From: Breznakibacter xylanolyticus
GTDB lineage: Bacteria; Bacteroidota; Bacteroidia; Bacteroidales; Marinilabiliaceae
Assembly (NCBI RefSeq): GCF_003254275.1
Contig: NZ_QKZK01000008.1
Location: 101,600-165,599 of the forward strand
DNA length: 64,000 nucleotides
Reading direction: 5' to 3'
Of this stretch, positions 48,541-56,202 are shown piece by piece. The position numbers were made by a program, and so were the translations under genes. Position 1 is the first letter of the stretch. Every line of letters starts with the position of its first letter. A model generated the notes under the pieces. The model was given only the letters and a program-made list of their open reading frames with translations, searched no databases and was not told the origin of the DNA.

Positions 48541-48800
48541 ATTCTGCGAACCGTGTCTACCCTCTGCTGGCGCGGTTCTGCGAACCGTGTCCACACCATG
48601 GCAAGCACTGCTAGCGCGGATTTGCAATCACAGGTGGTCGAAAGATCGATAATGAGCAAGGTATGGTCATTTGTCCCACTACTGGCCCCTCTGCTGGCGC
48701 GGTTCTGCGAACTCCGCTAGCTCGGATTTGCAATCACGGGTGGTCGAAAGATGTTAATGAGCAAGGTATGGCCATTTGTCTCACTATTGGCGCGGTTTTG
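48541..48800. repeat. Cluster of REP-like palindromes
   Basis: Several copies of a small hairpin of the kind GCGGTTCTGCGAACCGTG (48571-48589) and GCGGATTTGCAATC. The palindromic cores CGGTTC-tg-cGAACCG and CGGATT-tgc-AATCCG are the two sub-types found throughout 48.5-54.2 kb. Confidence 0.8.
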
Positions 48801-48887
48801 TGAACAGAGTCCTTTTCACATCTTGCTTGACTTGTTTTGTCTGCAAGGGATCACATTAACGTTTGTCATTTTAGCGACCTCCGGTTG

Positions 48888-48924
48888 GTAGTTACTACTC
48901 CCAATCATCGGTAGTGGTAACTAC
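48888..48924. repeat. Hairpin before parDE
   Basis: GTAGTTAC at 48888-48895 pairs with GTAACTAC at 48917-48924; further GTA/TAC-rich imperfect palindromes follow to 48960. Function unknown. Confidence 0.5.
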
Positions 48925-48993
48925 AAGCAGTAGGTACCGACTACTACTGATGGTATGTAGTTGGGTGTAATTTTAAAAACCGATTAATATAAC

Positions 48994-49024
48994 TTGAAAT
49001 ACTTACCAAAATTTGGTAACTTTG
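48994..49024 (+). promoter_or_regulatory. parDE promoter with palindromic operator
   Basis: TTG at 48994-48996, 20 nt, then TAACTTTG at 49017-49024. Within it, TTACCAAAATTTGGTAA at 49003-49019 is a perfect palindrome (8-bp arms, 1-nt centre) that overlaps the -7 box. ParD bound there would block RNA polymerase. Confidence 0.75.
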
Positions 49025-49040
49025 GGCAAAATCGTTTAAA

Positions 49041-49289
49041 ATGAAAAACACTTCAATTTCACTTGGGAATTATTTTGACCAGTTTGTACATACTCAAGTA
49101 TCTGCAGGTCGATATAAAAATGTAAGCGAAGTCATTCGTGCAGGACTTCGACTTTTGGAGAATGAAGAAAGTAAAGTAATTGCATTGAAAAATGCAATTC
49201 AAGAAGGTTTAAACAGTCCAAGAGTAGAGAACTTTGACTTTGACGAAAACCTAAAAAAAATAAAAGCTGAAAAAAGGAAAAATGGCTAA
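49041..49289 (+). CDS. parD: ParD family antitoxin
   Basis: 82 aa. Ribbon-helix-helix start KNTSISLGNYFDQFVHTQV, then SAGRYKNVSEVIRAGLRLLE, the usual ParD/CC2985 pattern. The charged C-terminus wraps ParE. The RHH dimer would bind the 17-bp palindrome in its own promoter. Overlaps parE by 8 bp. Confidence 0.93.
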   Translation: MKNTSISLGNYFDQFVHTQVSAGRYKNVSEVIRAGLRLLENEESKVIALKNAIQEGLNSPRVENFDFDENLKKIKAEKRKNG

Positions 49290-49581
49290 AGTTATATTAA
49301 GACAGGAAGCCATTGACGATTTAAATGATATTTGGAATTATACTTTCGAACAATGGTCAGAGAATCAGGCAGACAGATATTATGCATTGCTGAAATTTTC
49401 CTGCAAAGAAATTGGAGAAAACCCTGAGCTTGGTCGAGAATATCTTGGAATAAGAAAGAATTTGCTCGGACTCAAAACAGGAAAGCACATAATATTTTAC
49501 CTTTTGATCTCAGCAGACGAAATTGAAATTATTAGAATATTGCACGAAAGTATGGATTTAAATAATAGATTGACAGAATAA
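49282..49581 (+). CDS. parE: ParE family toxin
   Basis: 99 aa. RelE/ParE fold: AIDDLNDIWNYTFEQWSENQA, YYALLKFSCKEIGENPELGR, IRKNLLGLKTGKHIIFYLL and IEIIRILHESMD. ParE toxins inhibit gyrase; some relatives act otherwise. Coupled to parD. Confidence 0.92.
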   Translation: MAKVILRQEAIDDLNDIWNYTFEQWSENQADRYYALLKFSCKEIGENPELGREYLGIRKNLLGLKTGKHIIFYLLISADEIEIIRILHESMDLNNRLTE

Positions 49582-49589
49582 AAAAACTA

Positions 49590-49645
49590 CACTGCTAGCA
49601 CGGATTAGCAATCACTCCGCTAGCGCGGATTTGCAATCCGTGCTA
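49590..49645. repeat. REP-like palindromes after parE
   Basis: Two adjacent copies, the second being CGCTAGCGCGGATTTGCAAT followed by CCGTGCTA, with a CGGATT/AATCCG stem. Confidence 0.75.
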
Positions 49646-49755
49646 TTGTAAGTGTCATGTGTTTAGTATTTTAATGGAGTTGAAGGTAGTCCTTTAATCG
49701 GAGTTTACCTCCGTTCGTAGCTTCCCGCTACGTCGTTTCCTGTCGGCCTCTGGCC

Positions 49756-49845
49756 ATCAAAAACACGGCTTCGATGCCGTGGGCAATGGCAAAATCAAGC
49801 CCAACAACTATTTCCTGTCGTTGAAGGCCGGCGATGCCGTGCCCT
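49756..49845 (+). pseudogene. 90-bp fragment of the toxin gene
   Basis: Matches 44655-44744 of the toxin gene with two differences by eye, then homology ends on both sides. In copy A's neighbourhood the flanking sequence is joined without this piece. Confidence 0.85.
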
Positions 49846-49872
49846 TCTCCCCATCGGCTCCCCCAGCTATTC

Positions 49873-50566
49873 GTAGAGTGTCTATGAGGTTTTGTGCTTG
49901 GCGTCATTTGTAATGACGTCGTCTTCAAGATTGTCGTTTTCAACGACAAAAAACAGTACACGATCGTCCGTTTTGTTTAACTTGTGGTAAAAATCAAGAG
50001 TATGTCCACCGGTTATCAAATCAAAGAGCAAGGCGAACTTTATTATCTGACTTTTCTTCTGTTAGTAATTTGTTTTTAAAGGTCAGAAGGAACTCGCCAA
50101 TAATCACACTTGCGTTAGTCGAAGCGTTCAATATGGCTCGTTTCAAGTGGTTCATTGGGTCGATTTGTTTTCCCGTTCGGTTTACCGCGACATCGTGATC
50201 GACAGTTTCAGATATGCCATCGAGCACAAAGGTTTTCAGTTGTTTGCCTACGTGGTGATGAGCAATCACGTGCATTTGGTGGCGCAAAGCAGTAGTGGCA
50301 ATTTGAGCGGCACCATCCGCGACATCAAAAAGTACACCAGTAAACGCATCATCGACACCATTCAAACTGTTCCAGAGAGTCGGCGCGATTGGATGTTATC
50401 CGTCTTTTCGCATGCTGCCGCACAGCACAAACGCAATACCGATTACCAGGTGTGGACGCACGAAAACCATGCCGTCATTCTCTATTCAAACGACTTTACA
50501 GCCGAAAAGATCGACTACATCCATCATAACCCGGTGCGTGCGTTGCTGGTGCAAAATCTCCGCTAG
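49873..50566 (+). pseudogene. RAYT transposase copy B (family 1), disrupted
   Basis: Leader palindromes at 49900-49950, ATG at 50002 (MSTGYQIKEQGELYYLTF). A 91-bp insert (50056-50146) carries a stop, then the frame resumes as VVHWVDLFSRSVYRDIVID and runs to 50566. The HUH motif VVMSNHVHLVAQS and the Tyr-bearing DIKKYTSKRIIDT are intact, but the C-terminus is cut off at RALLVQNLR by a REP copy. Related to TnpA_REP, which handles REP hairpins as single strands. Confidence 0.85.
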
Positions 50567-50640
50567 CGCGGATTTGCTATTCGGCTTACTCTGCTGGCGC
50601 GGTTCTGCGAACCGTGTCCACACCATTGCAAGCTCTCCAC
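50565..50640. repeat. REP-like palindromes replacing the end of RAYT copy B
   Basis: GCTAGCGCGGATTTGCTATT and then GCTGGCGCGGTTCTGCGAAC. The transposase stop lies within the first. Confidence 0.75.
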
Positions 50641-50735
50641 CAGCTGGGAAATAAACATCTGCATTCATATCCACAAATCAAAATAGCAGTAAACATCATC
50701 AAAATAAGTTGAAGAAATATCATCCGCTAATAAAA

Positions 50736-50757
50736 GTTACCAATCAGGGTAACTTTG
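50736..50757 (+). promoter_or_regulatory. higBA promoter with palindromic operator
   Basis: GTTACC at 50736-50741 and GGTAAC at 50748-50753 form an inverted repeat that overlaps a -7 box TAACTTTG (50750-50757). A second -7-like TATCTTTG lies at 50760-50767. No good -33 was found. Confidence 0.5.
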
Positions 50758-50773
50758 ACTATCTTTGTCAAGT

Positions 50774-51085
50774 ATGAGAATCATAAAAGAGTCAACATTA
50801 ACCGATCATTGCAAGCAAAGCAAGTACCAACAGGCCGAAGAGTCAGTAAAGGCTTGGATTTACGAGGTTAGGTTCTCAACATGGAGCAATGCAAATGAAC
50901 TGAAAGCAAAATACGGCAATGCAAGCATTATAAGCTCAAAAAGAGTCGTTTTCAATATAAAAGGCAATGATTTCCGCTTGATTGTTGACATAGAATACAA
51001 GTTGAAAATAGTCTTTGTTGTTTGGTTCGGAACTCATAACGAATACGACAAGATAGACGCAAAAACAGTAAGTTATGAAAACTAA
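50774..51085 (+). CDS. higB: HigB family toxin (mRNA interferase)
   Basis: 103 aa from ATG 50774; an in-frame TTG three codons upstream is unlikely. RelE-fold features SVKAWIYEVRFSTWSNANEL, SSKRVVFNIKGNDFRLIVD and VVWFGTHNEYDKIDAKTV are the HigB pattern. Toxin-first order typical of hig loci. Overlaps higA by 11 bp. Confidence 0.92.
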   Translation: MRIIKESTLTDHCKQSKYQQAEESVKAWIYEVRFSTWSNANELKAKYGNASIISSKRVVFNIKGNDFRLIVDIEYKLKIVFVVWFGTHNEYDKIDAKTVSYEN

Positions 51086-51539
51086 AATATTAAAGACGGA
51101 ACAAGAATATAACGACGCATGTGAACGCATTTATACATTGATTAATAGCAATGAAAATGCCATAGAATCCGACAGTCCAGAAGGAGAAGAGATGGAACTG
51201 TTATCATTGCTTGTTGAAAAATACGAGCAAGAACATTATTCGGTAGAAGCACCCAATCCAATTGAAGCCATTAAGTTTAGAATGGATCAGATGAACCTGA
51301 AACAATCAGATGTCGCACCCTTGTTTGGGGGAGAAACCAGAGTATCGGAAGTTTTACATGGAAAAAGACCATTGACATTAAAAATGATCATCCTATTAAA
51401 TAGATACTTAGGAATCCCATTGGAATCATTAGTTTCCGGAAATAAAGAAGTGAAACTGGAACCGGAAAAACGGGAGAAGCTTTTAAGAATAGAGTCTATT
51501 AAGGAATATTTTTCAGGTTCAAGGGCAGCAATGATTTGA
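51075..51539 (+). CDS. higA: HigA family antitoxin
   Basis: 154 aa. Helix-turn-helix in the C-terminal half: IEAIKFRMDQMNLKQSDVAP, LFGGETRVSEVLHGKRPLTL, IILLNRYLGIPLESLV. N-terminal helical part (residues 1-70) is charged and may contact the toxin. It would repress its own promoter at the GTTACC/GGTAAC repeat. Confidence 0.9.
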   Translation: MKTKILKTEQEYNDACERIYTLINSNENAIESDSPEGEEMELLSLLVEKYEQEHYSVEAPNPIEAIKFRMDQMNLKQSDVAPLFGGETRVSEVLHGKRPLTLKMIILLNRYLGIPLESLVSGNKEVKLEPEKREKLLRIESIKEYFSGSRAAMI

Positions 51540-51770
51540 TCCTCTGCTTGTGCGGTTCTGCGAACCTTGCCCATAGTATGGCTGTGCTAGCGCGGATTTG
51601 CAATCCGTGCTACATTAACTGTCAAATATTCAAATTTATAAGAATATCATCCCACTGCTGGCGCGATCCAGTGAACCGTGTCCACACCATGGTAAGCCAG
51701 TGCTTTCTATTTGAGCTTATTTGCATCCGTGCTACAATAAAAGCCATGCTTCTAGTGTTTTAAAGCAATT
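51540..51770. repeat. REP-like palindromes between higA and RAYT
   Basis: At least four copies or partial copies, such as GTGCGGTTCTGCGAACC near 51550 and CTAGCGCGGATTTGCAATCC near 51590. No gene. Confidence 0.75.
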
Positions 51771-51835
51771 GCAGCCACCCTGTTTCGTTTGTCTTACCAC
51801 TAAATGGCTTATCTTAGACCAACAAAACCTTGCCG

Positions 51836-52306
51836 ATGAGCCGCAAATATAAATTCCACAATCCGGAATGCAAAAACATATTGGTTGACAGTCTGGCTTA
51901 CTGCCAATAACAGAAGGGGCTTGAGATATTTGCCTGGTGCATCATGCCCAATCATGTGCATTTGATGGTAAGAGCAATAGAAGGGCATTTGTTGCAAGAC
52001 ATTTTGCGCGATTTCAAAACGTTTACCACCAGCAAAGTCATCCTGAAGGCCATGGCCGAAAACCAACGAGAGAGCCGTAAAGAATGGCTCTTAAAACAGT
52101 TCTCCACACCTGACGGTAACCGTTTTTGGCGCGCAGACAATAACCCGATAGAACTGTGGAGCAATGCAGCGATAGACCAAAAACTGAATTACATCCACCA
52201 GAATCCGGTAGAAGAAGGCTTGGTTTTTCGTGCGGAGGATTATGTTTATAGTAGTGCCAATGATTATGTCGGTGGGCATGGGTTGTTGGGTATATGGGTG
52301 ATATAG
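51836..52306 (+). pseudogene. RAYT transposase (family 2), disrupted
   Basis: Starts MSRKYKFHNPE, then jumps to CKNILVDSLAYCQ and an in-frame stop before QKGLEIFAWCIM. The first beta strand and linker of the Y1 domain are missing, and the stop separates the rest. From 51944 the frame is open to 52306: PNHVHLMVRAIEGHLL holds the HUH motif, DFKTFTTSKVILKAM the Tyr region replaced here by Phe-Thr, ending VGGHGLLGIWVI. Not functional. Its 3' end is duplicated downstream. Confidence 0.82.
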
Positions 52307-52346
52307 TGGGTGTTGTGGTGGCACGGATTGCAAATCCGCGCCAGCG
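52171..52346 (+). repeat. 176-bp direct repeat, copy 1
   Basis: Identical by reading to 52429-52604. It comprises the 3' end of the family-2 RAYT and a REP-like palindrome GGATTGCAAATCC in reverse orientation. Confidence 0.9.
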
Positions 52347-52428
52347 TAGGGGGGCATGAGCTGTTGGGTATGTGTGTGATATAGTGGGTGTTGTGGTAGC
52401 ATGGATTGCAAATCCGCGCCAGCGTAGG

Positions 52429-52604
52429 GATAGACCAAAAACTGAATTACATCCACCAGAATCCGGTAGAAGAAGGCTTGGTTTTTCGTGCGGAGGATTA
52501 TGTTTATAGTAGTGCCAATGATTATGTCGGTGGGCATGGGTTGTTGGGTATATGGGTGATATAGTGGGTGTTGTGGTGGCACGGATTGCAAATCCGCGCC
52601 AGCG
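52429..52604 (+). repeat. 176-bp direct repeat, copy 2
   Basis: Offset of 258 bp from copy 1. Between the two lies a third, shorter, diverged copy of the last 75 bp (about 52351-52424), so the tail exists in three tandem units. Confidence 0.9.
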
Positions 52605-52610
52605 AGGAGC

Positions 52611-53372
52611 TCGGCGTCATTTGCAATGACGTCGTCTTCAAGTTTGTCGTTTTCAACGTCAATAAACAGTGCACGATAGGGCGTTTTGATTCACTTGTTG
52701 TGAAAATCAATAGTATGTCCACCGGTTATCAAATCAAAGAGCATGGCGAAATGTACCATCTCATGTTTCTTCTGCCCGTAATTTGTTTTTATAAGTCAGA
52801 GGGAACTCGCCAATATTCATTCTCGCGTTGGTCGAAGCGTTCAATAAGGCTCGTTTCAAGTGGTCAAGTGGGTTGATTTGTTTACCCGTCCGGTTTACCG
52901 CGACATCGTGATCGACAGTATCAGATATGCCATCGAGCACAAAGGTTGTCAGTTGTTTGCCTACGTGGTAATGAGCAACCACGTGCATTTGGTGGCGCAA
53001 AGCAGTAACGGCGATTTGAGCTGCACCATCCGCGACATCAAAAAGTACACCAGTAAACGCATCATTGAAACCATTCAATCCATTCCCGAGGGGCGTCGTG
53101 ATTGGATGATGTCCGTGTTCTCACATGCCGCATCACAACATCAACGCAATACCGATTGTCAGGTATGGACGCGCATGAAAGCCATGCTGTTATTCTGTAT
53201 TCAAACGCCTTTACGGCTGAAAAGATCGATGACATCCATCAAAATCCGATCCGTGCGTTGCAGGTGAAAAAATCCCGAAGATTATTTGTATTCAAGTGCG
53301 CGAAATTATGCAGGATTGAGCGCCATGCTTGAGGTGGAATTGCTTTCTTTACCATGGAAAACGGTTTGGTAG
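52611..53372 (+). pseudogene. RAYT transposase copy C (family 1), disrupted
   Basis: Leader palindromes (CGTCATTTGCAATGACG near 52614), ATG at 52715 (MSTGYQIKEHGEMYHLMF), then a 91-bp insert at 52769-52859 like that of copy B, then VVKWVDLFTRPVYRDIVIDS. HUH motif VVMSNHVHLVAQS is present. Two further frameshifts lie near 53170 and 53265; the reading ends LPWKTVW at 53372. Unlike copy B it keeps its 3' end and right-end palindrome. Confidence 0.85.
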
Positions 53373-53395
53373 TCGCAGACTACAGTCGTGAAGAC

Positions 53396-53417
53396 GGCGA
53401 AGTCGGAGACATTCGCC
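53396..53417. repeat. RAYT right-end palindrome, copy C
   Basis: GGCGAA and TTCGCC arms with a 10-nt loop. Counterpart of 43505-43525, in the same position relative to the transposase stop. Confidence 0.65.
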
Positions 53418-53521
53418 GAGCAAAAGATAAACTTCGGTTAGCAGAGGGTTCAATGTAAGAGTCGAAGATAATTTCATCTGGTTAAGTAGGATGAAATGAA
53501 GGGATTGAGCCTTTAATTTCG

Positions 53522-53529
53522 TAACTTTG
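53522..53529 (+). promoter_or_regulatory. -7 promoter box of the phd-yoeB operon
   Basis: TAACTTTG, the same sequence as in the parDE and higBA promoters. 33 nt before the ATG. Confidence 0.5.
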
Positions 53530-53561
53530 TACCATGTTAGTACGCATTAAATCGAAATGGC

Positions 53562-53813
53562 ATGTTAGTAATTAGTAGTAGACAATTTAGGCAAAATCAA
53601 AGGCTGTACTTTGAACGAGCAGATAAAGGTGAGCAAATTATTGTTCAGCGAGGAGCCAAAAGATCTTATGCCTTAACACCCATAAATGAAGATGATGTTT
53701 ATTTTAGTGCTGAGATGGTGAATAAAATTAAACACAGTGCAGAGCAGGCTGAAAAAGGCGAGGTAAAAAGAATTACAAGTTCTGAAGATATAAATGATTT
53801 ACTTGGAATATGA
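53562..53813 (+). CDS. yefM: Phd/YefM family antitoxin
   Basis: 83 aa. Start MLVISSRQFRQNQRLYFERA and GEQIIVQRGAKRSYALTPIN are the Phd fold; the C-terminal tail KRITSSEDINDLLGI binds the toxin. Overlaps the toxin gene as ATGA at 53810. Confidence 0.92.
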   Translation: MLVISSRQFRQNQRLYFERADKGEQIIVQRGAKRSYALTPINEDDVYFSAEMVNKIKHSAEQAEKGEVKRITSSEDINDLLGI

Positions 53814-54088
53814 GCTATGTTTTGGAGTTTACCAAAGTCGCTTTAGGTGAAATCGAAAAACACAAAAAGGCTGGAGATAAGGCTGTTCTTAAAAAGATCG
53901 CTAAACTGCTAAACGAAATCAAAGAAAACCCTATTGAGGGAACTGGAAGATTGGAGCTGATGAAATATGGCCTTGCTGGAAAATATTCGCGCAGAATAAA
54001 TGATAAGCACCGACTCGTTTACTCAATTGATGAGGATGCCCTTACAGTTCATGTTCTAAGTCTTTGGGGACATTATGGTGATAAGTAA
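53810..54088 (+). CDS. yoeB: YoeB/Txe family toxin
   Basis: 92 aa. KVALGEIEKHKKAGDKAVLK, GTGRLELMKYGLAGKYSRRI, KHRLVYSI and the C-terminal LSLWGHYGD with catalytic His-Tyr. Distinct in sequence from the YoeB at 43751, so it is a separate acquisition and not a duplicate. Confidence 0.93.
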   Translation: MSYVLEFTKVALGEIEKHKKAGDKAVLKKIAKLLNEIKENPIEGTGRLELMKYGLAGKYSRRINDKHRLVYSIDEDALTVHVLSLWGHYGDK

Positions 54089-54506
54089 TACAACTATTTC
54101 CCTGTTGCCGCGCGATTCTTTGCTTTGCAAAGCTCCCAGTGGCGCGCATTTCCAATTTGTGCTGGTGTAAATGACATGTATTTAATATTTTTAAGTTAGT
54201 CAAAGACAGTCCTTTAATCGAAGTTTGTCAATGCAGCTCAGTGTATGCCTCCGACATTGCCGTCATCAAGTTAGTCGTTATCCACAATCAGCTGCCCTGT
54301 GCAGCTTTCGCTATCCGACCATCAAAAAACTCGGTTTCGATGCCGTGGGCAATGGCAAGGTAGGCATTTTGTTAATCCGTCTTGTTTTGCAAACAACAGA
54401 GTGTTGGTCATTGAGAGTTGCTTCAAAACATTCAGAGATTTATGCGTCGTTTGATCCCTATTTGGGGGCAACAAATATCAGGCACGAACTTTCAATACTC
54501 CCCATT
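54089..54506. other. Spacer with REP and toxin-gene debris
   Basis: A diverged REP-like stretch lies near 54105-54165. At 54319-54361 there is a 43-bp piece matching 44655 onward of the toxin gene (TTTCGATGCCGTGGGCAATG). Between and after these nothing clear. Confidence 0.6.
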
Positions 54507-54851
54507 TCATCCTCCTGCTTTTTTGGCTTTGTAACCTGCTTTGATCAGCATGTCGAGCACCTTGTCGCGGAAATCGCCCTGAATGAGGATTTCGCCATCT
54601 TTGGCAGTGCCACCCACCCCGCATTTGCTTTTGAGTTGTTTGCCCAATTCTTTCAGATCATCATCGGCGCCCACAAATCCGGTGATTAGTGTGACCATTT
54701 TGCCGCCCCGTTGTTTTTTGTCGAGCATCACGCGTAGGTCTTGTCGCGATGGGGAGGGCGTTGTGGCGTTGTCCTCGTTGTTATCGGTATATTGAAAATT
54801 GGGGTTGGTTGAATATACCACCCCTTCGGGGCGTTGATTTTTCTTGCTCAT
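54507..54851 (-). CDS. SUI1/YciH family translation factor
   Basis: 114 aa from ATG 54851 ([20 protein letters not shown]); the longer frame to 54932 crosses the promoter. The SUI1 domain covers the C-terminal two thirds: [59 protein letters not shown]. It resembles eIF1 and the bacterial YciH, thought to affect start-codon fidelity. Marks the return to core chromosome. Confidence 0.92.
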   Translation of the reverse strand: MSKKNQRPEGVVYSTNPNFQYTDNNEDNATTPSPSRQDLRVMLDKKQRGGKMVTLITGFVGADDDLKELGKQLKSKCGVGGTAKDGEILIQGDFRDKVLDMLIKAGYKAKKAGG

Positions 54852-54863
54852 GAGTTTTTTTTG

Positions 54864-54893
54864 CAAAAATAAGCGATTTTGAAGCAAGTCAAA
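54864..54893 (-). promoter_or_regulatory. Promoter of the SUI1 gene
   Basis: On the minus strand TTTG (54893-54890), 18 nt, then TATTTTTG (54871-54864), 12 nt before the ATG. Confidence 0.6.
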
Positions 54894-55362
54894 CGTGATT
54901 CGGCTGGTCACCGTTGCGTTTTTGTTTCGCATCTAGGGCTTGGTTTGGTCATTGTTGGGAATCTTGGTGCGGGTGTTGTCTGGCTTAGTGTACATTCAGT
55001 GTCGACCTTAATGCGGCTGATTGTGTTTGTGTATCTTCTGTTTTGTAGAAGTGCTTTTGTTCATTTTTTCATTCTCTTAAGGTTGTTATTTAGATTCGAT
55101 ACAAATATAAAACCCTTGCCCTGAAACCCATTCATTACAAATCCAATTTTATATTTTTGGGGCGTTTTAACAGGGGTGTGTTATGGTGCATTTCTGTCAT
55201 AAACAGACTGTTGCAAGCATAGGTGAATTAATATGGATTTATCATCATGATGTGTGCATTTGTTTTAAATTGATTGTATTTTTATTGTTTTTGTGATAAT
55301 TGAAAAACTTTGACGATCCCGAGTGAGGACGCCGAAAGCCATTAAATAAAAACCAGCATTGA
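54894..55362. other. Intergenic region
   Basis: 470 bp, AT-rich. Nothing convincing: no clear gene, repeat or terminator seen. It should hold the nfn promoter, but no clean box was found. Confidence 0.5.
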
Positions 55363-56199
55363 ATGAACAAGATTGTTGCGAAGGAATTTTTTTCCGAAAA
55401 CGTGGTTCGTCTCGAGATTGAAGCCCCACGTATTGCCAAAGCACGTCGCGCAGGCCATTTTGTGATTGTAAAAAACGGGGTGGATGGGGAAAGAATCCCT
55501 CTGACCATTGCCGGGTCTGACCCAAAGAAAGGGACCATCGACCTGGTGGTGCAACGCGTGGGCGTTTCCTCGCGCAAGCTCACCGAGCTTAACGTGGGCG
55601 ATGAAATTACCGACCTGGTAGGGCCTCTTGGAAAGGCCACCCATGTTGAGAAGGTTGGCACTGTGCTGGCTTGCGGCGGGGGTGTGGGCGTGGCTCCATT
55701 GCTTCCCATTATTGAAGCTTTTAAACTGGCCGGTAACCGCGTAATTACTGTGTTGGCTGCTCGTAACAAAGATTTAATCATCCTCGAGGAGCAAGTGCGC
55801 AAGTATTCCGACGAAGTGGTGGTGATGACCGATGATGGATCTTATGGCAATAAAGGATTGGTGACCGAAGGTATGGAGATGATCATCAACCGCGAAAAGG
55901 TGGATCTCTCGGTGGTGATTGGCCCGGCCATCATGATGAAGTTTGCATCCATGACCACTAAAAAGCACAATATCCCAACCATGGCCAGTCTCAACACCAT
56001 TATGGTGGATGGTACCGGCATGTGTGGTGCTTGCCGTGTCACTGTGGGCGGTAAGGTGAAGTTTGTGTGCGTGGATGGTCCCGAGTTTGATGCTCATCAG
56101 GTGGACTTCGACGAGATGCTGCTCCGCCTGAGCGGATACAAGGGCATCGAAAAAGAAGCTGAACTCAACTATTTGTCTAAAAATTGTAACGCGAAATAA
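55363..56199 (+). CDS. NfnA/SudB-type FAD/NAD-binding subunit
   Basis: 278 aa. Ferredoxin-NADP reductase-like: FAD domain (GHFVIVKNGVDGERIPLTIA), NAD domain (VLACGGGVGVAPLLPIIEAF) and a C-terminal 2Fe-2S site with Cys in GTGMCGACRVTV and KFVCVDGPEFDAHQVD. In NfnAB it forms the small subunit of an NADH-dependent reduced ferredoxin:NADP oxidoreductase. The large subunit gene follows after 3 bp. A role as sulfide dehydrogenase subunit is the alternative. Confidence 0.9.
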   Translation: MNKIVAKEFFSENVVRLEIEAPRIAKARRAGHFVIVKNGVDGERIPLTIAGSDPKKGTIDLVVQRVGVSSRKLTELNVGDEITDLVGPLGKATHVEKVGTVLACGGGVGVAPLLPIIEAFKLAGNRVITVLAARNKDLIILEEQVRKYSDEVVVMTDDGSYGNKGLVTEGMEMIINREKVDLSVVIGPAIMMKFASMTTKKHNIPTMASLNTIMVDGTGMCGACRVTVGGKVKFVCVDGPEFDAHQVDFDEMLLRLSGYKGIEKEAELNYLSKNCNAK

Positions 56200-56202
56200 A
56201 TT

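Noticed and set aside
52091..52591. A 166-aa minus-strand frame with internal repeats
   Set aside because: It is the antisense of the duplicated RAYT tail and REP palindromes.
48541..54165. CRISPR array
   Set aside because: The repeats are palindromes of irregular spacing and orientation, and no cas gene is present.
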